From: a virus | Direction: 5' to 3' (one strand) | Virus record (IMG/VR): IMGVR_UViG_3300042923_000190 | Coordinates: 1-22,229 of that record | Length of the DNA stretch: 22,229 bases | Part shown: positions 8,261 to 15,346 of the stretch, piece by piece | How the letters are laid out: every line of letters starts with the position of its first letter | How positions within the stretch are numbered: position 1 is the stretch's first letter | Position numbers and translations under genes: made by a program | Notes under the pieces: generated by a model | What the model was told of the DNA's origin: nothing | Databases searched by the model: none | Seen by the model: the letters and a program-made list of their open reading frames with translations, nothing else

Positions 8261-9637
8261 TTATAAAGTCGATTTTGCGATTGGTTGCCAGTCGTTCGTA
8301 CCTACTGCCCGGTAGGTTACAGTTCCCCGCACACCAGAGGCAAATGTAGTATCCCTGTTCGACGTGTTTCCGTCGTTGACAGTCAACGAGAATGCCGCCG
8401 AAGATTCCTTTACAATCGTGAACTCCAGACCGTCGTACAAACCAGTGGTTGGTAGGTTGATTGTCCGGTTCGCAGTCAACGTCTTAAACCGTTGAGTAGG
8501 GTTCGACGTTACAGTCAGAGTAACATCGGCGTCCGGGCAATCCGTTGTCAAGTTCCTCGGCATTAAATCTACGTCCAGCCTTGGCTTCGGTTTGTCTGCC
8601 GCCAGTCGAACCATGGTGCCAAGGGATATTTTTAAGTCAGCCGCCAAGAGGAAGTTGTCGGATCGACATGCCGCACCAGCACCGCCGTCTGGAAATGATG
8701 CATCTGCAACCAAGCCAAGGACGATTAGGCTTGCCCCGCCGTCGCACACGTTGACGAAATACAAGTCACCGCCGACTGTCATTGGGCAGTTCGTAATCGC
8801 GCAACCTATCATCTTGACGTTAGAATTGGAGAAGTTCCAGAAGTATTTATTTGAGCCGTTTCCGACTGTCGTTACTTGTTCTGCTCGGGTGTTGATTAGT
8901 GTGACGTTGTAGCAGGACGATATCGACATGACGGATACGCTGAAATCTCCTTCATTGAACTCTACCGTATCCAAGAGGACTGTATCGCAGTAGGCAATCA
9001 TGACTGCCGACTCTACCATACCTTGTCCGTGGATATACACATCTTCCAGCTTGATGACGGGTTGCCCAACTGCTGGTTCCGGCTGGATTCGAATCGCACC
9101 GCCGCCCATTGTTCCGAAGTTACATTTACGGATGGTTACGCCCCATAACGCTAGTTGTAAATCAGGGTTCAATAGGATGCCGTAGTAGCCGCGATAGAAG
9201 CTACAATTTTCAATCTCGAAATTGAAGAATCCGTCAGAGGTTCCAGATGTGAGGTCAAAATAGATGTGTGCGCCTCTTGGATTTGCTGGCGTTTGCTGTG
9301 TGTTGTAATCCAAGGATAGGTTGCTTATTTTCCAAGAGTGAGTCAGCGACACACCAAATGTGAATATCGGCTTGTTGCTAGTGTGCTGTTTGATAATAGT
9401 ACCGCCGCGAGAGTCGCCTTCAATCTGGAATCCGGTCATAAAGGGTAGTACTAGTTCGTCGGTAATCTTGTAGACGCCAGCGGGGATATACAGCTTACCG
9501 TTCTGGATGTTACCGCCAGCGTATCCGGCTTTCAGCACGACGATTGCGGCTTTGAATGCCGCTGTACTGTCACCGACTCCGAGTGGATCGGCTCCATAAT
9601 CCGTAGGATCAACTATCGTTCCTGTATATGTTGACAA
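8261..9637 (-). CDS. Tailspike, pectate-lyase-like beta-helix (458 aa)
   Basis: The N-terminal segment VDPTDYGADPLGVGDSTAAF, then AAIVVLKAG and KLYIPAGVYKI, is the signature of the pectate-lyase-3 type right-handed beta-helix used in phage tailspikes that bind or cleave surface polysaccharide. The middle (about 80-350) is a beta-helix with repeated short strands (WKISNLSLDY, FNFEIENCSFYRGYYGILL, LWGVTIRKCNFGTMGGG). The C-terminal 70 residues (LTANRTINLPTTGLYDG, then EFTIVKESSAAFSLTVNDG) form a compact beta module common at fibre ends. The start is TTG at 9637 behind AAGGAGGG with 6 nt spacing. Catalytic residues cannot be assigned by eye. It lies directly after another beta-helix spike gene, so the virion may carry two specificities. 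Confidence 0.8.
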   Translation of the reverse strand: MSTYTGTIVDPTDYGADPLGVGDSTAAFKAAIVVLKAGYAGGNIQNGKLYIPAGVYKITDELVLPFMTGFQIEGDSRGGTIIKQHTSNKPIFTFGVSLTHSWKISNLSLDYNTQQTPANPRGAHIYFDLTSGTSDGFFNFEIENCSFYRGYYGILLNPDLQLALWGVTIRKCNFGTMGGGAIRIQPEPAVGQPVIKLEDVYIHGQGMVESAVMIAYCDTVLLDTVEFNEGDFSVSVMSISSCYNVTLINTRAEQVTTVGNGSNKYFWNFSNSNVKMIGCAITNCPMTVGGDLYFVNVCDGGASLIVLGLVADASFPDGGAGAACRSDNFLLAADLKISLGTMVRLAADKPKPRLDVDLMPRNLTTDCPDADVTLTVTSNPTQRFKTLTANRTINLPTTGLYDGLEFTIVKESSAAFSLTVNDGNTSNRDTTFASGVRGTVTYRAVGTNDWQPIAKSTL

Positions 9638-9643
9638 GTACAG

Positions 9644-9651
9644 CCCTCCTT
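9644..9651 (-). promoter_or_regulatory. SD site fixing a TTG start
   Basis: AAGGAGGG followed by CTGTAC precedes the TTG at 9637. The same GGAGGGCTGTA leader precedes the fibre start at 12858, so the two leaders look related by descent or selection. Confidence 0.75.
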
Positions 9652-11260
9652 ATTTCGAATCTATTTGCTTCCAGTGGTATGCGTTATCGCCCATCTTTTT
9701 GCAGATGTACGTTCGATCCGGTACGTTTGTGCCACCCAGTAGTACGACGAGTCTACCGGAATTACCTGCATTTGCCGCTGGTAGTGTCGAAAGCTTTTCA
9801 GCCGTTGTTGTCGAGCCACCACCACCGCCGCTTACCGCGATTGCCGTCCAAACAGAGCCGTCGAAGTTGTAGGTCAAACCGTCGCCAAGGTTGAACGTTT
9901 GTTGACCAGCCGCATAGTAGGTCATCGACGGAACGGATGTAACTGTGAAGAATCCAATGCGTTTGTGGTTGGCGTTTGTTCCTGAAAAGAATGGTGCCGT
10001 CTGCGTACTAACTTCGATGATATTTCCAGAGAATACAAGTCCTGAACAGTTGTTAACTTCCATACCACGTTCCGCGAGAATCGTACTACGATTATCTATG
10101 GAAACGTTGTTAGCCAGAACAGTGTCCGAACATCCAACCAAGTAAATGTTGTCTGCGCCTGCCGTCGCGCTGGTGTTGGAATTGTATATCCGATTGTTGG
10201 ATACATCGCTGTTCGTAATTCCGTCCAGTATTATGCCGTATTTGTAAGCCAAGTGGGATGTGTTCCCTGAGAGTCCCATACCGTCAACGCCTGTGAATTG
10301 GTAGGCTGTTTCTCCCGATTCTGTTACAGTGTTGAACAACACTTTCAGATTGACAACCGTTGCTGTTGCCGTGATACCACGGAACGCGCCGCCGATGATG
10401 TTGTTTCCAATGACTGTCACGTTCGTTGCGTCTGTAGTGATTTCGATTCCGATTCTGTTCGCGCCTGCTGGCGTTACTGCGCCGACGTTGCTGAGTATGT
10501 TGTTTCCGACAATTGTATCGTACGGTGCGTACGTGTTGTAGAAGCCGTCACGGAGAACCAAGATACCAGATGATGCTGTTCCGTTGATATTGTTGTTCGT
10601 AATGATAACCCGTTTTCCACCGACATGCGTAATGCCGCGAGACTTGCTGTTCGTGATCTGGTTTCCAGTGATAGTGACGTCTTCGCAGTAGGCACCGTCT
10701 CCGACGTAGGACACAACCGCAATTGAATCGTCACCTGTGTTAATCAAGATGTTGTTAGAGACGATGACACCAGTCGATCCGTCTGTGATGTGAATCCCGT
10801 CCGCTAACGTGTTGTTGATGTTACAGTTCGTAATCACACACTCATGGCTTCTACGAACCAGTGCGAACGTTGCCGCTGAACCGTCACAAGATACATTGTC
10901 GACAATTACGTTAGTAGAGTCGATGATGTAGATACATTCTTGGGACGAATTCCGTACGGTTGCGAGGCTCTTAATTTTGAGGTCGCGTATGGTCACGTTC
11001 GAGGCGTTGCTAAGATAGATCGCGGACGCAGGATCGTTGTCGATGAAAATCTGCGAAGAATCACCGACGCCTGTTATCTTAACAGGTGCGTTAACAAAGA
11101 GCCTGTTAGAGATACGATAGTTGCCGGGAGGGATGAATAATTCCCCGTTAACAGACAGCGCCTTCGTTAACGCTTTTCTAAAGGCTATGTAATCATCTAT
11201 TACCCCGCCGCCTTTTGCTCCGTAATCGCGAACATCGAAGCGTACTGCATTGATTGCCAC
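9650..11260 (-). CDS. Tailspike, pectate-lyase-like beta-helix with parallel beta-helix repeats (536 aa)
   Basis: The N-terminus (RFDVRDYGAKGGGVIDDY, then ELFIPPGNYRI) is the pectate-lyase-3 motif. The body is a long right-handed beta-helix with Asn-ladder coils such as VTITGNQITNSKSRG, VIITNNNINGTASSG and VTVIGNNIIGGAFRG, typical of polysaccharide-binding or depolymerising spikes. A Gly5 linker (about 475-480) leads to a C-terminal module (491-536: LPAANAGNSGR, then DRTYICKKMGDNAYHWKQ) shared with the neighbouring fibre. The start is GTG at 11260. AAAAGGAGGG lies 6 nt upstream, whereas an in-frame TTG at 11266 abuts the SD and cannot be used sensibly. The gene begins 2 nt after the fibre stop. 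Enzymatic activity is possible but no catalytic site could be assigned. Confidence 0.8.
   Translation of the reverse strand: MAINAVRFDVRDYGAKGGGVIDDYIAFRKALTKALSVNGELFIPPGNYRISNRLFVNAPVKITGVGDSSQIFIDNDPASAIYLSNASNVTIRDLKIKSLATVRNSSQECIYIIDSTNVIVDNVSCDGSAATFALVRRSHECVITNCNINNTLADGIHITDGSTGVIVSNNILINTGDDSIAVVSYVGDGAYCEDVTITGNQITNSKSRGITHVGGKRVIITNNNINGTASSGILVLRDGFYNTYAPYDTIVGNNILSNVGAVTPAGANRIGIEITTDATNVTVIGNNIIGGAFRGITATATVVNLKVLFNTVTESGETAYQFTGVDGMGLSGNTSHLAYKYGIILDGITNSDVSNNRIYNSNTSATAGADNIYLVGCSDTVLANNVSIDNRSTILAERGMEVNNCSGLVFSGNIIEVSTQTAPFFSGTNANHKRIGFFTVTSVPSMTYYAAGQQTFNLGDGLTYNFDGSVWTAIAVSGGGGGSTTTAEKLSTLPAANAGNSGRLVVLLGGTNVPDRTYICKKMGDNAYHWKQIDSK
9653..9790 (-). other. C-terminal 'LP-x-ANAGN-GR ... 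YICKK ... WKQ' module of spike
   Basis: The last 46 residues after a Gly5-Ser linker match the C-terminus of the 531-aa fibre in landmarks: LPAxNAGNxGR, then D-x-x-YIC-x-K, then Y-x-WKQ. In this copy the module is uninterrupted. The DNA keeps short identical runs (GCTTCCAGT and TGCAGATGTA on the plus strand) with the fibre copy, indicating common descent. Confidence 0.7.
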
Positions 11261-11262
11261 GG

Positions 11263-12858
11263 TCAACCCTCCTTTTGCTTCCAGTCGTACTCGTCGGTTC
11301 CGATCTTAATGCAGATGTAATATTCGTCAGGGAATCCGTCGGTGCCTTGTGTAGTTGTGGACATTGTTCCGGTCGCGCCTGTAGTGCCGGGCGAGTACGC
11401 CGAATCTGTTCGTATCGCGGCTACTGTAGATGTAAAAGTTACAGTTGTGCCGGAGCCGCCTGTTGTCCAGCCGGGGTAGGATGCCGCCCGAATCTTCGTC
11501 GCAACCAAGGAGGCTGTGTTATCTGTCGTCAGAACAGGCACCTGTTTCGCTACCCCGTCCAACGTGACCACGACGTTCGAGTTCGCACCAGAGCCAGCGG
11601 TAATTAGTAGGCTTGATACTTCCGATACACCTGTAGCGCCGTTGATGACGTACTCTCTACCACGGTTTCCTGCGTTTGGTGCGGGTAGTGCCGCGCCTCG
11701 CTCTACGAAACTGTCGGTTAAGTTGTATCCTGCTGTAGTTGTTGGTTTTCCTGTGATCGATGCCCAAGCTACCGAACCGCCACCGCCACCGCTGGAGAAG
11801 TCCCAAGCGACACCATTCCAACGCTTCCATAGTAGATTCCCTGTATCGAACCACATGTCATCCAGCGTCGGTGTTGCTGGTGCGCTTGCCGCTACGCTGT
11901 ACAGGTTGCCGTTAAGCTTTCCGATCCAGTTGAACCCGGTCGTGTTTCCTGTGAGTGTCGAGTTAGTAAACATTGTGGCTTTCGATTCGTTGTCCACATT
12001 ACCTAACCCTACGTCAGCCTTTACTAGCGTTACACTACCTGTTTTGCCTGCAACGCTTGTGACAGCGGAGCCAGATGGTAGTTCGATCCAGTTGGCAAGC
12101 GTGGATGGTGGTAGCGCGTTGAGGATGAATGTAGCAGGTAAATCCGAACGTACTGCAAAATCACCTTTGATTGCCGTAGACAACGCAAGCATTGCGGCTT
12201 GGGAGTTTACTACGAAAGTGTTTGCTAGGGAGGTTACAGGGATGATAGATGCGTCCAGTAATCCGTTGGAGCCAACCAGTGGTACGGTTCCACTTGTTGT
12301 TCCTGTATTTCTGCTTGCCGCTGTTCCTGCGTCTGATATCTTCGAAAGAGTCAGCGTCGGGATGTCGCCTACAGTTAGTAGTGTTACACCACTAGTAACG
12401 CGACCTTTTGCGTCTACTTGAACCTTTGTATAGGTGCCGGGTGTTACGATGTTTCCCAACGTCAGTGTCATCGTCTTTGCCGTGTTGTCCAACGTCACAG
12501 TGCCGGAAACATCGCCGTTAGCCGTCAGTGCGTGTATGTGTGTTAGTGTAGCGGCGTCCGTGATTCCATACCCTGTAAGTGTGGTAGGTTTGCCTGTTAT
12601 ATACGTCCACGGTAACCCTTGTACGATGAGCCAGAGGCTTAGTAGTTGGTTGTTGATCGTGTTTCCAGTCAGACCTGCAATATCCGGCGCGGATATGTTC
12701 GAAGAGTTCAAGCCTATAATTCTGGCAAAGTTGTCGTTGATTGCTGTTTGAAATATCTTAAATAGTGGGTTCAAGTCTGCCCCTGTAGGAGAGCCTTGTG
12801 CGTCAACTGTTTCACCTGTTAAAAACTTATGGTAACTTGTATCTCCGATGTGTGACAT
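11263..12858 (-). CDS. Tail fibre with phage-fibre repeats (531 aa)
   Basis: Fibre-type repeats are plain to see: WTYITGKPTTLTGYGITDA (84-102) and WASITGKPTTTAGYNLTDSF (365-384), a GTYTKVQVDAKGRVTSG unit (141-157), and VTSVAGKTGSVTLVKADVG (266-284). LDDMWFDTGNLLWKRWNGVA (332-351) precedes a Gly5 linker (357-361). The C-terminal module (389-410 plus 509-531) is split by a 98-residue beta domain (411-508). Such proteins trimerise as thin fibres for host recognition. The N-terminus (residues 1-80, helical, including NPLFKIFQTAINDNFARIIG) is likely the attachment part. The start is ATG 12858 behind AGGAGGG. It lies between lectin protein and spikes in a surface-recognition block, and may be a fibre or a scaffold on which spikes assemble. 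Confidence 0.8.
   Translation of the reverse strand: MSHIGDTSYHKFLTGETVDAQGSPTGADLNPLFKIFQTAINDNFARIIGLNSSNISAPDIAGLTGNTINNQLLSLWLIVQGLPWTYITGKPTTLTGYGITDAATLTHIHALTANGDVSGTVTLDNTAKTMTLTLGNIVTPGTYTKVQVDAKGRVTSGVTLLTVGDIPTLTLSKISDAGTAASRNTGTTSGTVPLVGSNGLLDASIIPVTSLANTFVVNSQAAMLALSTAIKGDFAVRSDLPATFILNALPPSTLANWIELPSGSAVTSVAGKTGSVTLVKADVGLGNVDNESKATMFTNSTLTGNTTGFNWIGKLNGNLYSVAASAPATPTLDDMWFDTGNLLWKRWNGVAWDFSSGGGGGSVAWASITGKPTTTAGYNLTDSFVERGAALPAPNAGNRGREYVINGATGVSEVSSLLITAGSGANSNVVVTLDGVAKQVPVLTTDNTASLVATKIRAASYPGWTTGGSGTTVTFTSTVAAIRTDSAYSPGTTGATGTMSTTTQGTDGFPDEYYICIKIGTDEYDWKQKEG
11267..11276 (-). promoter_or_regulatory. SD site fixing a GTG start
   Basis: AAAAGGAGGG lies inside the last codons of the fibre gene. 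Spacing to the GTG at 11260 is 6 nt, so GTG rather than the TTG at 11266 is the start of the 536-aa spike. Confidence 0.75.
11335..11628 (-). other. Inserted beta domain in fibre C-terminal module
   Basis: Residues 411-508 of the fibre interrupt a module that is continuous in the neighbouring spike. Landmarks are ITAGSGANSNVVVTLDGVAK, then DNTASLVATKIRAASYPGWT, then GSGTTVTFTS, then a Thr/Gly-rich exit (TTTQGTDG). They recur in the nozzle protein. This may be an Ig-like or bacterial-immunoglobulin-type accessory domain; the family name is not certain. Confidence 0.65.
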
Positions 12859-12869
12859 ATACAGCCCTC

Positions 12870-13481
12870 CTACTTGGTGACAGAATAGTTCTCAACTTTT
12901 GCTACAGATGTCGGTGTTCCAGCCCGGAAGTGAATCAACCCGGTTTTGGAGTTCGATCCGAACGTCGTTTGGTCGCCGCCGCTGAGTGTAAAGTCGATAA
13001 CCTGTGTTCCGTTAATTTTGACCTTTATGTTAGCGCCTGTTACTACAACGCTTACGGTGTAGAAAGTGTCGTCCGCATAGGAGCCAGAGAAGGAGGCGAG
13101 GTCGTCGGTCGTGCCGCTCTCTTTGTACAACTTGACTCTAGTGGGTTCGATACCTACGCCTATCAAGCTGGTATCGCTTATGTATTTGACCAGTAGGTAG
13201 AACTCGTTGTAGTGCCCATCGCCAGCATCCCAGTCGGCTTTAAGGTCTGCCGTTACCGTGTAGTTCGCCAACCCCGCAACTGGTGCGGTTACAATCGCGT
13301 TGTGTTGGTCGCCTGCACAGTAGCCTTGATTGCTCAACACGCCCCAAGTGCCAGCGACTACCGTCCAACTTGCTCCCATTGAGGAAGCGTTGTCTGCCCG
13401 GTCAAAGTTGTCGGAGAACAATACATTTGAGATACCACTACCTACACCTTTTATCATCTGTGAGAAGCGGTTTCCGAACAT
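12870..13481 (-). CDS. Concanavalin-A-like lectin/LamG-type surface protein (203 aa)
   Basis: FSDNFDRADNASSMGASWTV (22-41), AGTWGVLSNQGYCAG (43-57), then beta-strands such as YTVTADLKADWDAGDG and YNEFYLLVKYI, and TFYTVSVVVTGANIKVKING, follow the jelly-roll pattern of concanavalin-A-like lectin/glucanase (LamG/DUF1080-like) domains. These bind glycans. The first about 20 residues (MFGNRFSQMIKGVGSGI) may anchor the domain. It starts at ATG 13481, 1 nt after the TAA of the spike-base-like gene, with only GGTGGTGTGG as SD, so translation probably depends on the upstream gene. With that neighbour it looks like a receptor-binding pair on the virion surface. No catalytic residues were recognised. 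Confidence 0.65.
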   Translation of the reverse strand: MFGNRFSQMIKGVGSGISNVLFSDNFDRADNASSMGASWTVVAGTWGVLSNQGYCAGDQHNAIVTAPVAGLANYTVTADLKADWDAGDGHYNEFYLLVKYISDTSLIGVGIEPTRVKLYKESGTTDDLASFSGSYADDTFYTVSVVVTGANIKVKINGTQVIDFTLSGGDQTTFGSNSKTGLIHFRAGTPTSVAKVENYSVTK

Positions 13482-13482
13482 A

Positions 13483-13743
13483 TTACCACACCACCAATAT
13501 GCCGGACGCTGTTGTTGCCGCCATGACCTTGGTCACGCTGATCGGATAGAGTCCGACAGGGATGTTGGTAAACGTTACGATTGCACCGCCTGCCAGTGTT
13601 ACTGCGAGGTTGCCAGTCGTTCCAACGTATACTCCAGCGGATTTCTGGTACACCGTCGAGTCGGATGGAGTCGCCGATACTGCGTGTTCGATGAATGCGC
13701 CACGTCCTGCGTCGTCCTGCATGATGTTTACTCCTGTGCTCAT
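13483..13743 (-). CDS. Spike-base-like protein (RCAP_rcc01079 family-like, 86 aa)
   Basis: The sequence matches the pattern of the spike base family known from the Rhodobacter gene transfer agent (rcc01079/GhsA): HAVSATPSDSTVY, then GVYVGTTGNLAVTLAGG, then VTFTNIPVGLYPISVTKVMA and a hydrophobic end (ILVVW). Length about 86 aa is right for the family. These small beta proteins sit on the capsid and hold a receptor-binding spike. The next gene encodes a lectin-like protein, consistent with that role. It starts at ATG 13743 with AAGGAGGGG immediately after the U-tract of the upstream terminator. I assign the family from recalled pattern only. A small head or neck protein is the alternative. Confidence 0.6.
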   Translation of the reverse strand: MSTGVNIMQDDAGRGAFIEHAVSATPSDSTVYQKSAGVYVGTTGNLAVTLAGGAIVTFTNIPVGLYPISVTKVMAATTASGILVVW

Positions 13744-13757
13744 TTAAGCCCCTCCTT

Positions 13758-13800
13758 ATTAAAAACACCCATCCACTCGTACTAGAAGTAGATGGGTGCT
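13758..13800 (-). terminator. Rho-independent terminator after major capsid gene
   Basis: On the minus strand CACCCATC (13798-13791) pairs with GATGGGTG (13773-13766), 8 perfect base pairs. A further 5 pairs (two of them G-T) sit below a 7-nt loop. Five U residues follow (13765-13761), then AATA. It lies 23 nt after the capsid stop codon and only 15 nt before the next start codon, so there is no room for a promoter between the terminator and the next gene. Confidence 0.88.
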
Positions 13801-13823
13801 TTGATGTGTTGTTTAAGCGTTTA

Positions 13824-14792
13824 TTAAGCCGCGCCAGTTCCGAGGGAACCAACGATACCACGGAAGTCGGAGTAGCCGACCGAGAAACGCATGTACGCAC
13901 GATATTTGGCTTGCATCGTGTCGAAGTCGTTTTCGTTCGCGAACTCCAGCTTTTCTCTCCAGAAGAAGTTAAGTTCGGCTACAGTAGGGTCGATAACGTA
14001 CCATGCTGTATCGGAACCACCTTGGTCAGCGGAGAGGTAATCCATGACCACGACTTTCTTGATCTTGTTGCCGACGATATTCTTCTCGCTGGATGCATTG
14101 GATACGTTGGTAGTCAACGTACCGTTACCAAGCATAGAGATCGAAGGGCTTCCGACGATAGTTTCGGCGATGTTAGCCAGAGCAGGAGGTACGACGAGTA
14201 CGGACGGTTTGCATTGAACCAAGATACCTGCATCGTTTTTCTGCGTAGCCGCTTGTGTCAATGCCGCTTTGATGGACTTGTCCGACAATGCCGCATCTGC
14301 CGCCGTAGCGCCGAACGCCGTCGACAAACGGTTGTTGATGACTGTCTTATCGTTAAGCGCCATGTGCGTGGTAGAGATAAGCGGCTTACCGTCGAAACCG
14401 TTCACTGTGAAAGCGTCGATTAGGACTTTAGCGGCTACCTTCTCAACTGTAGCACGTGCGGCGATACCGAACTTGGCAGGCATCTTGTTGATTTGGTTAT
14501 ACATGGCATCCTTGATAAGTTTGCGTTCGACCGTGAAGCCTTTCGCATATTCTTCGTGGATGTATTGGAGCGGCAATCCGCGAGTCGGATCGTCGTACTT
14601 GATAGAACCGCCGGACTCTTTTACTTCGAACAATCCGAATGCTCCCATCCGGTAGTCGGTTTCCACCGCTTTATCCGAGTTCTGAACCTTGAATACTTGG
14701 CTGAACTGTTCCGGTAACTCACGGTAAGAATCGAAGAATATCTTCCGAAGTCCCGGCTCCAGTAACCGTCCATATGTGGATGATACTAACAT
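13824..14792 (-). CDS. Major capsid protein, HK97-fold (322 aa)
   Basis: Size, position after scaffold and decoration genes, and mixed alpha/beta sequence fit a major head subunit. The stretch RKIFFDSYRELPEQFSQVF (residues 16-34), then DPTRGLPLQYIHEEYAKGFT (about 78-97), and the C-terminal DFDTMQAKYRAYMRFSVGYS (about 289-308) resemble Mu gpT-like or HK97-fold capsid subunits. The ending 'K-x-RAYMRF-x-V-G-Y-x-DFRG' is characteristic of P-domain strands. No protease gene is present, and scaffold is separate, so the 5-kDa delta-domain type processing is not indicated. It starts at ATG 14792 with AGGGGGAAG upstream. A strong terminator follows. Several hundred copies per particle are expected for this role. 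Confidence 0.85.
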   Translation of the reverse strand: MLVSSTYGRLLEPGLRKIFFDSYRELPEQFSQVFKVQNSDKAVETDYRMGAFGLFEVKESGGSIKYDDPTRGLPLQYIHEEYAKGFTVERKLIKDAMYNQINKMPAKFGIAARATVEKVAAKVLIDAFTVNGFDGKPLISTTHMALNDKTVINNRLSTAFGATAADAALSDKSIKAALTQAATQKNDAGILVQCKPSVLVVPPALANIAETIVGSPSISMLGNGTLTTNVSNASSEKNIVGNKIKKVVVMDYLSADQGGSDTAWYVIDPTVAELNFFWREKLEFANENDFDTMQAKYRAYMRFSVGYSDFRGIVGSLGTGAA

Positions 14793-14816
14793 TTCGGCTT
14801 CCCCCTTCCTCTTAAA

Positions 14817-15332
14817 TTATGGTAGTAATGTTACGAAAACGCTGAGCAAGTCAGCGGAGTAGTCTTCAACCTTAACCAAGACGTTAACAGTCTGAGTTGT
14901 GTCTACCGTTTGATCGCCTGCCGCATCTTGCGAAATTCCGTAGGATACGCCGACCATTGCGTTCGTTGCTGTTTGACCAGCCTTTAACGGTACTTTGTAT
15001 ACTGCGTTCGGATCGTGGCGAACCTTACCAACACCGTTCGGGTTGCGAGTCGTGTTGATAGAGTTAGCGTTGAACGAAGAGTTTACAGCGGCGTATGTAC
15101 CACCAGCGGCAAGTCCTACGAATTCCGTTCCTTCCAGAACGCCGTAAGCTTTAGGTGGAGTGGTTACGTTCTTAGAGCGAACCAGCAAGCCAGACGCCAG
15201 ATGGACTAAGTCGCCCTTTGTAACGCCGTTCGTGCCGACTGCGTTCTTGTAGTTGGTAGCCGTATCTAACGGTTTGTCAGTTACCACGTCAGCGCCGTCG
15301 CCTTGCAATGTGTATGCGAATACGAATGCCAT
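14817..15332 (-). CDS. Putative head decoration/stabilising protein (171 aa)
   Basis: A small beta-rich, Gly/Thr/Val-rich protein lies directly between scaffold and major capsid genes, where many phages place their capsid decoration protein. Visible pieces are GVTKGDLVHLASGLLVRSKN (36-55), KAYGVLEGTEFVGLAAGGTY (61-80) and the end VKVEDYSADLLSVFVTLLP. The 'KGDLV ... YGVLEG' pattern resembles DUF2190-like decoration proteins, but I am not sure of the family. It starts at ATG 15332 with AAGGAGGG 8-9 nt upstream. No signal peptide, membrane segment or catalytic motif is seen. It could alternatively be a head fibre base. Confidence 0.55.
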   Translation of the reverse strand: MAFVFAYTLQGDGADVVTDKPLDTATNYKNAVGTNGVTKGDLVHLASGLLVRSKNVTTPPKAYGVLEGTEFVGLAAGGTYAAVNSSFNANSINTTRNPNGVGKVRHDPNAVYKVPLKAGQTATNAMVGVSYGISQDAAGDQTVDTTQTVNVLVKVEDYSADLLSVFVTLLP

Positions 15333-15346
15333 TACGTGTTCCCTCC

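Noticed and set aside
8374-8388. Palindrome CGTTGAC-A-GTCAACG
   Set aside because: It lies inside a spike gene, and seven-base arms are expected about once by chance in a window this size.
11516-12421. 301-codon open frame on the plus strand
   Set aside because: It lies antisense to the fibre gene, which has clear fibre repeats and a strong SD. The plus-strand product is low-complexity Val/Pro/Ser and has no supporting site.
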